Shown: piece after piece, positions 1 to 6,853 of the stretch | How the letters are laid out: every line of letters begins with the position of its first letter | How positions within the stretch are numbered: position 1 is the stretch's first letter | Assembly (NCBI RefSeq): GCF_047308265.1 | Contig: NZ_JBKQWY010000008.1 | Location: 180,379 to 244,378 of the forward strand | Length of the DNA stretch: 64,000 nucleotides | Reading direction: 5' to 3' | From: Maricaulis sp047308265 | Lineage (GTDB): Bacteria > Pseudomonadota > Alphaproteobacteria > Caulobacterales > Maricaulaceae | Made by a program: the position numbers and the translations under genes | Notes under the pieces: generated by a model | What the model was told of the DNA's origin: nothing | Databases searched by the model: none | The model's input: the letters and a program-made list of their open reading frames with translations, nothing else

Positions 1-310
1 CCTTCTCATGAAAGACAACAACCCGTGGCTGGCCGGTCAGGCCGTTGGCCTCCTCGATACGAGACAGCGCGTTTTCAAAGGAATCGATATCGACGCGTTC
101 GGTTTCAGGTGGGTTCAGCGATACCGAGAAGAGATACTGCTTGCAGCGCGTGCCCTTGGCCACCGCCTGGGCTTCTTTAAGCGCTTCCACGACACCCTCT
201 GACACAAAACCGCTGATCTCGTGCACTTCCACATGCTCGTTCTCGTCCGTGCGCAGAAGGTGAAGGCCGAGTTGCTTTGCCCCGCCGCGCTGTGATGCCA
301 CTAAGATCAT
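1..310 (-). CDS. Relaxase / mobilization nuclease, partial (runs off left edge)
   Basis: Only the first 103 codons are visible, from ATG at 310-308; the frame is open to the window edge. The N-terminal part reads like a VirD2/MobA-type relaxase: it opens with MILVASQRGGAKQLGLHLLR and continues through HEISGFVS, FSVSLNPPETE and VVVFHEK. In this family the strand ending at that point leads into the metal-binding histidine motif, which here would lie just outside the window, so catalytic residues cannot be checked. The start lies 3 nt beyond the stop of the upstream MobC-like gene, so the two are almost certainly one transcript. The family nicks DNA at oriT and pilots the strand during conjugative mobilization. 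Family assignment is from motif resemblance only. Confidence 0.75.
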   Translation of the reverse strand, partial: MILVASQRGGAKQLGLHLLRTDENEHVEVHEISGFVSEGVVEALKEAQAVAKGTRCKQYLFSVSLNPPETERVDIDSFENALSRIEEANGLTGQPRVVVFHEK

Positions 311-313
311 GGG

Positions 314-661
314 TCAGCGCTCCTTGATGCCGAGCGCCTTCATGAGCAGCGATTTGATCACGGCAATATCGGCGCACGCCGCGCGAATAGAGGCTTGGGT
401 TTCTGGGTCGAGTGGGAGTGCGCCTTGCTCAATGGCCTTGGCCATTGAGCGAATAGCGGGACCAACCCCGCTTCGCCCCAGTAGTGCCAGCGCTTGGGCA
501 ATCTCGCCGCGCGATGGATGTGCCGCAGCTTTGCGGCGTTCACCGAACAGCCGCGCTTTGATGAAACCACCCAGTGGCTCACCGTCCGCCATACGCTCCA
601 GGCGCATGCGTTCGTCTGCGCTCAGGCGCAGCGAAAGCGGGGATGGGCGTTTGGCGGTCAT
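314..661 (-). CDS. MobC-like plasmid mobilization relaxosome protein
   Basis: A 115-residue basic protein from ATG 661-659. A GTG at 709 would add 16 residues but lies inside a long hairpin, so the ATG is preferred. The sequence runs MTAKRPSPLSLRLSADER, then GEPLGGFIKARLFGERR, a Gly/Ala-rich middle and a helical C-terminus with ADIAVIKSLLMKALG. This is the pattern of small MobC/relaxosome accessory proteins: an N-terminal ribbon-helix-helix-like DNA-binding part, then helices. It would help the relaxase bind and open oriT. Its stop is 3 nt before the relaxase start. Together the two genes mark a mobilizable or integrated element extending to the left of the window. Confidence 0.7.
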   Translation of the reverse strand: MTAKRPSPLSLRLSADERMRLERMADGEPLGGFIKARLFGERRKAAAHPSRGEIAQALALLGRSGVGPAIRSMAKAIEQGALPLDPETQASIRAACADIAVIKSLLMKALGIKER

Positions 662-697
662 GGGCGGGTACGGGTTCCTTGAATTGAATACGAAAAA

Positions 698-724
698 GCC
701 CGCCCTCACAGTGTGAGAGCGGGC
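698..724. repeat. 13-bp-arm inverted repeat, possible oriT or leader hairpin
   Basis: GCCCGC-C-CTCACA, one centre base, then TGTGAG-A-GCGGGC: a perfect palindrome apart from one C/A mismatch. It lies directly upstream of the MobC-like gene. Read on the minus strand it is followed by TTTTT, so it could also end or attenuate transcription entering the mob genes. About 90 nt further on (812-818) is TATCCTG, resembling the nick-site core of RP4-type origins. An oriT role is inference from position and structure. Confidence 0.4.
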
Positions 725-855
725 GACCTATGGCGGGAGGAATGAGGCCCACTTCGGGGGCTTTCCTGTGGATGACGCGAACCTACCTCTTGGTTGCAGT
801 CACCTGACCGTTATCCTGGAAGCAGATTCCAAACTAACCTCAAAAGCCTTTGACC

Positions 856-1692
856 ATGCAAAGATTCACATCCTTCGCTTACTGGCATTGCCCCCAATGC
901 GAACACGTAAACAGTCAGGACATTTGCGTGCCTGAGCTGGATTTCTCCGCCGAACGCATGTCCGAAATGACCGTCGATGATGTCACGGAGATTTGCTGCG
1001 ATCAGTGCAAAACGATCTTCACTGGGCATGTGTGGGTCTATTCCGGCAGCACCGAATTCAACATCGAAGGTCCGCATGAATTCGCCTTCCAAGGTGATAT
1101 GCCAATGTACGAGCCGGAAGAAGAATTCGAGCCAGCAGATGACCCCCACTCAATCGCGCTAGAGGCCCTGGAACTCCTAGACAGCATGGTTGGCTCAGAA
1201 GGGCCTAGAAATGACCCGCAGTTCACGAACCGGCTTGTGTTCGCCGGGGCCGTTGCATGCCTCGAGGCATACCTAGGTGACACTCTGATCAACGAAATCC
1301 GCGCCGATTCCGACGCCCGCGACCAGCTTCTCAAGAATGATCGCAATCTTGGCGGAGAAAAACTTACCGCAGCCAGCCTAGTAGAAAATCCTGACGCGCT
1401 AACCACCCTTGTCGTAAGCAAACTTCGTACTGTTTTGTATCACCGACTGGGAGACGCCAAGCGCATGTACCGTCAAGCCTTGGGTATCAACATCTTCCCG
1501 TCGGATCACGAGCGAGAATTTTTGTTTCCAGCCATGCAGTTGCGCCATGATTGCGTTCATCGCAACGGCCGAGACAAGGAAGGAAACAAACTCACAGGCT
1601 TTACTGAAGAGTACGTGCATTCCGCCATCGCCGCGATCAGAGCCGTTGTAGATCACGTGGAATTCACAAGGACCGATGATTTAGAATTCTGA
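856..1692 (+). CDS. Zinc-ribbon protein with C-terminal HEPN-like Rx4H motif
   Basis: A 278-residue protein. The ATG at 856 is preferred over an in-frame TTG at 850. The N-terminus has a four-cysteine ribbon (C12-x2-C15 and C48-x2-C51). An acidic linker (about residues 85-100) separates it from a helical domain. Near the C-terminus is R230-H-D-C-V-H235 followed by RNG, an Rx4H signature like that of HEPN ribonucleases and abortive-infection or toxin proteins (established for the HEPN superfamily). The gene sits alone beside mobilization genes, a usual place for defence or toxin cargo. No antitoxin or nucleotidyltransferase partner is visible. It could be a non-catalytic HEPN protein that only binds RNA. 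The HEPN call rests on this motif and the overall layout. Confidence 0.55.
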   Translation: MQRFTSFAYWHCPQCEHVNSQDICVPELDFSAERMSEMTVDDVTEICCDQCKTIFTGHVWVYSGSTEFNIEGPHEFAFQGDMPMYEPEEEFEPADDPHSIALEALELLDSMVGSEGPRNDPQFTNRLVFAGAVACLEAYLGDTLINEIRADSDARDQLLKNDRNLGGEKLTAASLVENPDALTTLVVSKLRTVLYHRLGDAKRMYRQALGINIFPSDHEREFLFPAMQLRHDCVHRNGRDKEGNKLTGFTEEYVHSAIAAIRAVVDHVEFTRTDDLEF

Positions 1693-1803
1693 GGGCTCCG
1701 GTGGATTAATCAGCGTCCCCACCTTCATCTCTTCCAGCTCCCTGTTCCATTCCGCCATCGTTTCGAAGAGAGAGTTCAAAGTTTCTCCCTCTAGCGGCAC
1801 CAT
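1681..1803 (-). CDS. Possible 40-aa small protein, convergent with the HEPN gene
   Basis: ATG at 1803-1801 preceded by the purine-rich AAAGAGAAAA, stop TAA at 1683-1681. It encodes 40 residues beginning MVPLEGETLNSLFETMAEW and ending in a Pro/Glu-rich tail. Its 3' end overlaps the 3' end of the HEPN gene by 12 nt on the opposite strand. The composition (amphipathic Leu/Glu/Trp helix, acidic overall) looks protein-like, and an acidic small protein beside a putative RNase toxin is tempting. No homologue is recognised, and an ORF of this size can arise by chance. Confidence 0.3.
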   Translation of the reverse strand: MVPLEGETLNSLFETMAEWNRELEEMKVGTLINPPEPSEF

Positions 1804-2385
1804 TTTTCTCTTTTTTTTCCGCTCCGCTCGAAGTCGTGTCCTGTCGCGACGCGTGCGTCAGGGTTCGGGCTCGCATGAAGCGCGCTCAGGGCTGGGGTTC
1901 CTCTCCCTGTGCGATCCCACAAAAGGCCTGAGTGCATTACACCTTATGCGAACCGTGCATAGCTCTGATGCGAGCACTCCAGATCCCTGTTCGCTGATCA
2001 CACAGTAATGTCAGCAACACGTGCCGCCATTTCAGCGGCCGTCGAGGTATGAGTGCAAGGCGTCGGATCTAAACATGGCAGAACTTCAAAGCCTCAAAGA
2101 CAGACCTGCCCCGCATGACCCGGCGGCTGAGCCCGTCGCGATTATGCCACCCGTCTCGCCAATCCCTGCAAAAACCATCCTGGCGAATGGGAGCGCTGCA
2201 AAAACAGGCCCTGCGCTCACCCGACCTGCGAACACCCGTCTGAACCCGGAACCGCACCCATCTTTGATCGTCAGCGCTGTGCGTCTCGGTCTGGTGTGCG
2301 CCGTGATCCAGACCCCGCCCCAATCCTAGAGCCGGGCCTGAATTCGGTCTCAGTTTCGAGCCCAGGTTCGGGCCCAGATTCGGAC
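1804..2385. other. Stretch without a convincing gene
   Basis: About 580 nt between the mobile-element genes and the peptidoglycan-binding gene. It holds a T-rich run just after 1803 and, at its right end, a degenerate 12-bp tandem repeat. Frames such as 2021-2329 (+) are open but lack a ribosome binding site and have an unbiased, Pro/Ala-rich composition, so I do not call them. It could hold the element's end, but no att-like repeat was found. Confidence 0.5.
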
Positions 2386-2389
2386 CTAG
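2330..2389. repeat. Degenerate 12-bp tandem repeat
   Basis: Four clear units of the form DTTCGRNCYCAG at 2342-2353, 2354-2365, 2366-2377 and 2378-2389, with a weaker fifth at 2330-2341. On the minus strand the array begins right at the stop codon of the adjacent gene (2386-2388). Because 12 is a multiple of 3, every frame through it gives a 4-residue periodicity. Confidence 0.6.
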
Positions 2390-3165
2390 AGACGAATGAA
2401 ATCCTTGTTGGCATAACCCCGGGTTCGCAAGCAAACCTCATAGCCTTCGCGCGAACCGTCATCATTGGTATTGCCTTCCAGCGTACGAAGCACATCGTCG
2501 GTCGCCGACATCACAAGCCCGATATGCACCCAGTCCGTCTCGGTTTTGCGGTTCAGGAACAGCGCTCCACCCGCCAGATGATGGGCCTGAACGTCCGCCT
2601 CGGGGATAAACAGATTGGCCGCCTTGGCCTGCTGGGCGAACTGGTCGCACCCCACATGGCCTTCGATGGGCATGTCCATATCAAGTGCCTCGGCGGCCTG
2701 ACGCATCACGAAGCGCACAAATCCGGCACACCAGGCCCAGGCGTCGCCATCCTGGCCATCCATGAAGAGCCGCACCCACGGACCCCGATTTTGTCCGCCC
2801 ACTTCACGCGGATGCCAGACGAGGAGTTGACGGGCAAAGGCCCGCACCGCTCCACCATAAGCCACAGGAAGATTGGCCGGAACCACGAGGGAGGCCACCA
2901 TCGGAGCGACCAGCACCGACCACGTCTCTTCATTCACGACACCCGTGACCGGCAAATTGGTTCGCGTCTGAAAGTCCCGCACACCCTGATCGGTCGCGGA
3001 ACCGAAATCGCCATCAATGACGAGTTTGAGATCGTGAAGTAAGAGCCATTCCTGCACGCGCTGAGCCCGGAGTCCCTTTTCCCCGCGTGCTATCTTGCCC
3101 GGAAATTCGATCTCATGCTGGATAAAGTCTGCGAGTTTATCCATGCCGTGTCTGTCGGTGTACAT
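2386..3165 (-). CDS. Peptidoglycan-binding protein with CHAP/amidase-like domain
   Basis: A 259-residue protein from ATG 3165, preceded by GGGAAGG. Residues about 25-90 form a PG_binding_1-like helical domain (QEWLLLHDLKLVIDGDFG, then GVRDFQ and LPVTGVVNEETW). The C-terminal half resembles a CHAP or NlpC/P60-type papain-like fold, with a Cys nucleophile candidate in AWAWCAGFVRFV, a His candidate in DWVHIGLV and a polar residue in EGNTN. No signal peptide is evident, as in phage endolysins or proteins exported by other means. It would cleave or bind cell-wall peptides. It stands alone; no holin or phage structural gene adjoins it. The fold of the second domain is inferred from the order of the Cys and His motifs. 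Confidence 0.7.
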   Translation of the reverse strand: MYTDRHGMDKLADFIQHEIEFPGKIARGEKGLRAQRVQEWLLLHDLKLVIDGDFGSATDQGVRDFQTRTNLPVTGVVNEETWSVLVAPMVASLVVPANLPVAYGGAVRAFARQLLVWHPREVGGQNRGPWVRLFMDGQDGDAWAWCAGFVRFVMRQAAEALDMDMPIEGHVGCDQFAQQAKAANLFIPEADVQAHHLAGGALFLNRKTETDWVHIGLVMSATDDVLRTLEGNTNDDGSREGYEVCLRTRGYANKDFIRL

Positions 3166-3244
3166 CGCTGCGCCTTCCCTGTTTTGCCGTGTTCGTCTTG
3201 TTTGCCGTGTGGGCCGTGTTCGCCTTTATTACCGTATGCGCCGA

Positions 3245-3448
3245 TTAGTCCTGAGGGTCATTTTCACCGCGCCTTTGCGAGGTATTCGGCAGGCCAAAAC
3301 GACGTGCTGGAGTGCTGTTCCGGTCGACGGTCAAACGGGGCAACACTAACGCCGATACTCTAACGGACGCAGAGCCTGCCCACCCCGTGAGCGCGATCAC
3401 GCAGACGGCAATCCAGAGGGCCAGACGCGACGCACCGAACCAACCCAA
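3245..3448 (-). CDS. Doubtful 67-aa single-span membrane protein
   Basis: TTG start at 3448-3446 after a GGTAGGAT-like site. The product has one hydrophobic segment near its N-terminus (LALWIAVCVIALTGWAGSA) followed by a basic, polar tail. It is the only plausible coding content in the 374-nt gap between the peptidoglycan-binding gene and the iminopeptidase gene. The rare start, short length and lack of a recognised family keep confidence low. Confidence 0.25.
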   Translation of the reverse strand: MGWFGASRLALWIAVCVIALTGWAGSASVRVSALVLPRLTVDRNSTPARRFGLPNTSQRRGENDPQD

Positions 3449-3539
3449 ATGATCCTACCTGCTTTCCCTCATCACGTGCGCGACATGTTTATAAAACCCG
3501 GTACTGGCCATCCCCTGTAAGGCGTGGCACAGGTGAACC

Positions 3540-4574
3540 ATGTCAGCTTTTTTCCCGCTCCTATCCCCCCGCGAAACCGGCCGCCTCACCCTGGAGGACG
3601 GCGCTGAGCTGGTCTGGGAACGTCACGGCAACCGCTCCGGCACCCCCCTTCTCTTTCTACACGGCGGTCCGGGGTCTGGCGTCTCGGACAAACAACGCCG
3701 GATGTTCGACCCCAACCGGTTCGACATCATCCTGTTTGATCAACGCGGTGCAGGGCGCTCGCGCCCGGTGCTCGATCTGGAGCGCAATACGACCACGCAA
3801 CTCGTCGATGACATCGAGGCCTTGCGTCACCATCTCGATATTGAATCCTGGATCGTCGGTGGCGGCAGCTGGGGATCGACCTTGGCGCTTGCGTATGCGC
3901 AGACCCATCCCCAGCGTGTCCGGGCCCTCGCCCTGACCGCGGTTTTTCTCGGCCGGGCCCAGGAGCTTGGCTGGTGGCATAACCCCCAGGGTGCGCCGCG
4001 CTTTTATCCCCAGGCCTACGCGACCTTCCTGGAGCCCGTCCCGCTGGTGCACCGGGCAAGCGCCCTGTCGATCATGGACTGGTATTACTGGGCCATGCGC
4101 TCGGAGCTCAGCAAATTCCCTGACCGCATTCGCCGCCTGGCAGACCCGGACTGCACCCTGGAGGACGCGCGCGACTCGCTCCTTTACCGCTGGACGGAAT
4201 ACGAGGATCACCTGTCCTATCTGACGATCAGCGAGGCCGAGGTGTTCGACGGCATCAAACAGGCCGGTCCGGAATTCACCACCGCCCATTCCCTCATCGA
4301 AGCCCATTATTTCGTCGAGGGATGTTTCATGGACGAAAACCAGCTGATCGAGGATGCCGGACGACTGGCCGCCATCCCGATGACCATCCTGCATTCCAAA
4401 CAGGACATGGTCTGCCCGCCCCAGGCCGCGGTTGATCTGGCCAGAGCCTGCCCGCACGCCCGTCTTGAACTGGTAGACGCGCACGGCCACGCCCTGACTG
4501 AACAGATCCAGCCGCTCTGGCGGGAGATGCTGGCCGATCTGGCCGATCAGGTCGAAGGGTCGAACACCAGATAG
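3540..4574 (+). CDS. pip: Proline iminopeptidase
   Basis: A 344-residue cytoplasmic alpha/beta hydrolase of peptidase family S33, which removes N-terminal proline from peptides. Diagnostic motifs appear in order: oxyanion loop HGGPGSG, DQRGAGRS, nucleophile elbow GGGSWGS with Ser110, the acid in SKQDMVCPP and the His in DAHGHAL near the C-terminus. The helical cap is present (WYYWAMRSEL region). Length is slightly above the usual 310-320 residues. Start ATG 3540 has an upstream AGGTGA. The 3' end overlaps the convergent DUF2793 gene by 28 nt. A monocistronic housekeeping gene. Confidence 0.92.
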   Translation: MSAFFPLLSPRETGRLTLEDGAELVWERHGNRSGTPLLFLHGGPGSGVSDKQRRMFDPNRFDIILFDQRGAGRSRPVLDLERNTTTQLVDDIEALRHHLDIESWIVGGGSWGSTLALAYAQTHPQRVRALALTAVFLGRAQELGWWHNPQGAPRFYPQAYATFLEPVPLVHRASALSIMDWYYWAMRSELSKFPDRIRRLADPDCTLEDARDSLLYRWTEYEDHLSYLTISEAEVFDGIKQAGPEFTTAHSLIEAHYFVEGCFMDENQLIEDAGRLAAIPMTILHSKQDMVCPPQAAVDLARACPHARLELVDAHGHALTEQIQPLWREMLADLADQVEGSNTR

Positions 4575-5263
4575 TGCGCTGTCAGACGGATCCGACCGCC
4601 TGCAAACACCCCGCCCTGGGCCAGCAGCCGCACGGCCGTATCGGCATAAACCGGCCTCGGCCCGATCACACCCACATTGCGCTGGCCCGCATGTGATCCC
4701 AAAGCGCCTCCAAACAGGGCCGGATCACCCGCCAGGCCGCAGGCATAGCCGGTGACGCCGGGAAGCGTATCCACAACCTCGCTGATAACGGCGAGCACAA
4801 GCCCCCGGGCGGGGATCACGAGACCTGTCTCGATGTCCTCTCCGCTCAATCCCTGCACGATGTGTTCGCGTGAACGACACTGGCAAAACTCGGCCGGGGA
4901 ACGCGAAAGCGGCCCGGACGCATCCGGCGTCCATCGGCTGTCCGCAAACCGCAACAGTGCCGCCTCGTCTTCGACCCAGGCACTCCATCCTGGACGCGGC
5001 ATGAGGCTGACCCAGCCTGCGGACTGAAACACCACAATCTGCCCCGGCGACAGTCCAGACCAGGCGTCGCCTTCAGTATCGGCGGGCAGGATCCAGGCCT
5101 GACCCTCCTGCGGATCGGCCGGGGCTTGTTGCCGGGACCGACTGATCACACTGAGCTGTGTCAGACGGTCCAGGCGCAGCAGGGCTTCATTGACGGTGAG
5201 GTGTTTCTGCCTTTGCTGCGCATCCAGCAGGGGCAGTGCAAGATTGGGGCTTGTAATCGACAT
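4547..5263 (-). CDS. DUF2793 domain protein (phage/GTA-type), orphan
   Basis: A 238-residue protein from ATG 5263. The N-terminus (ITSPNLALPLLDAQQRQKH, then LTVNEALLRLDRL) matches the DUF2793 pattern found in alphaproteobacterial prophage and gene-transfer-agent tail regions. The middle has the family's Trp-rich EGQAWILPADTEGDAWSGL region. The C-terminal roughly 100 residues (from about 140) form a separate beta-rich domain with Gly-rich turns. No head, portal or tail gene lies nearby, so it is either a relic or a detached cargo gene. Upstream in-frame Met codons exist, but this one directly precedes the conserved segment. A structural or adhesive role is inferred. Confidence 0.75.
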   Translation of the reverse strand: MSITSPNLALPLLDAQQRQKHLTVNEALLRLDRLTQLSVISRSRQQAPADPQEGQAWILPADTEGDAWSGLSPGQIVVFQSAGWVSLMPRPGWSAWVEDEAALLRFADSRWTPDASGPLSRSPAEFCQCRSREHIVQGLSGEDIETGLVIPARGLVLAVISEVVDTLPGVTGYACGLAGDPALFGGALGSHAGQRNVGVIGPRPVYADTAVRLLAQGGVFAGGRIRLTAHYLVFDPST

Positions 5264-5407
5264 GACTGGCAATCTCCGTGCGGCTGACCAAGAAAATACA
5301 GCCGCTCCTGCCCATGGGGACAGGCGAACCGCCAAATTGGACCTTCCTCCCTCTTGACCTCGTGGCCCGCACGGACTTTGTGTCCTGCTATATCAGGGAG
5401 GAGCGCA

Positions 5408-6853
5408 ATGGTGACCGAATCCGAACACACCGGACAGATCCATGGCTGGGCCGGGGATTTCCCGACCGCGGATCACACCGTCTGGCGTCAACTGGCCGAC
5501 AAGGCCCTGCGCGGGGCCGATTTCGACGATACGCTCGTCCGCCACACACCCGACGGGCTTGAACGCGGCCCGGTTTTCTTCAGCGCGCCCGAAACCAGCG
5601 GTCCGGTTGATACCGCTCCGCGTGACATTCACCGCCCCTTCGCCATGCGTCAAACGATTGTCGAAGCACAGCCCGCAGAAGCGCGCCAGGCCGCGCTGGA
5701 TGATCTCATGGGCGGCGTGTCTGATCTGGGACTTGTGCTGGATCCGACCGGAGCGACCGGGCTGAAGGCGGACACGCTGGATGATCTGGATGCGGCACTC
5801 GAGGGCATCGATCTGGCGCTCGCCCCGGTCCATCTTGAAACCCTCGTCGGTCAGGGTCATCACGCCCATCTCCTGCTGGCGCTGTATGCGCGTCACCGTG
5901 TGGACGGAGAGACTGTCACTGGCTCGCTCGGACTGGACCCAGTTGGCCGCGCGGCGCGTCAGGGCGTCGCCCAGGCCCCCTCCTGTTTCGACAAGGCGCG
6001 CGATATTGCCCAATTGGCGCAGGAGGCCTTCCCGCGCCTGCATGTCTTCAAGGCCAATGGCGCCCTGGTCTTCGAGGCTGGCGGTAGCGAAGTCCAGGAA
6101 TTGGCGGTCACAGCGGCCAGCCTAGCACTGTACATGCGGCACCTGATCGGTTGGGGGTTCACGCCCGACCACGCCGCCCGCGCGATTGAACTGCATGTCT
6201 GTGTCGATGCGGATATTCATCTCGGCATCGCCAAACTGCGGGCGGTCCGGCGCGTGGCGACACAGATACTCACCGCCTTCGGGGTAAGCGAAACAGCCCG
6301 CCGGATCGATATCCACGTCACGACCGCTCATCGCATGCTCAGCGCGAGCGATCCGTGGACCAATCTGATCCGCAATGCCTGTGCCGGTTTCGCCGCGGCA
6401 GCTGGCGGTGCGGACAGTCTCTCCATCCGGCCCCTGACAGATGCCATTGGTCGCCCGACGCGGTTTGGACGCCGTGTCGCCCGTAATCTGCACATCCTCC
6501 TCGCCGAGGAGAGCCATGTCGGCAAGGTGACCGACCCGGCCGCAGGGTCCTATTTGCATGAAAACCTGACCGAGCAATTGGCCCAGGGGGCCTGGTCCTG
6601 TTTCCAGGCGATCGAGGCAGAGGGCGGGCTGGCCGCAGCGTATGACGCCGGCACCGTGCAGGCAGAGATCGTGCAGGCCCGCACAGCCCGTCTCGCCCGC
6701 ATCCGCAACGGAGATGAGGCCATTCTGGGTGTCACGCAATACCCCGACCCAGACCCGAGGGCCGTGGAAACCGTCGGCCGATGGCCAGACATGCCGGACA
6801 GTGATCTGAGCCCGATACGGTTTGCTGCCGAGTTTGAGGGAGAGGCCCAATGA
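5408..6853 (+). CDS. mutA: Methylmalonyl-CoA mutase, small (beta) subunit
   Basis: A 481-residue protein from ATG 5408 with a strong AGGGAGGAG Shine-Dalgarno; an upstream in-frame ATG at 5354 lacks one. It is homologous to the mutase TIM-barrel domain but has a divergent active site and no cobalamin-binding DxHxxG in its short C-terminus, as in the non-catalytic subunit of heterodimeric mutases. Recognisable blocks are LTAFGVSETARRIDIHVTTA, RPTRFGRRVARN and EESHVGKVTDPAAGSYLHE. It pairs with MutB to interconvert methylmalonyl-CoA and succinyl-CoA in propionate, odd-chain and branched amino-acid catabolism. Its stop overlaps the mutB start (ATGA), so translation is coupled. Confidence 0.9.
   Translation: MVTESEHTGQIHGWAGDFPTADHTVWRQLADKALRGADFDDTLVRHTPDGLERGPVFFSAPETSGPVDTAPRDIHRPFAMRQTIVEAQPAEARQAALDDLMGGVSDLGLVLDPTGATGLKADTLDDLDAALEGIDLALAPVHLETLVGQGHHAHLLLALYARHRVDGETVTGSLGLDPVGRAARQGVAQAPSCFDKARDIAQLAQEAFPRLHVFKANGALVFEAGGSEVQELAVTAASLALYMRHLIGWGFTPDHAARAIELHVCVDADIHLGIAKLRAVRRVATQILTAFGVSETARRIDIHVTTAHRMLSASDPWTNLIRNACAGFAAAAGGADSLSIRPLTDAIGRPTRFGRRVARNLHILLAEESHVGKVTDPAAGSYLHENLTEQLAQGAWSCFQAIEAEGGLAAAYDAGTVQAEIVQARTARLARIRNGDEAILGVTQYPDPDPRAVETVGRWPDMPDSDLSPIRFAAEFEGEAQ

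Noticed and set aside
2021..2329. 102-codon plus-strand frame in the gap before the peptidoglycan-binding gene
   Set aside because: Pro/Ala-rich, no RBS, no family, and it ends in the repeat-bearing segment.
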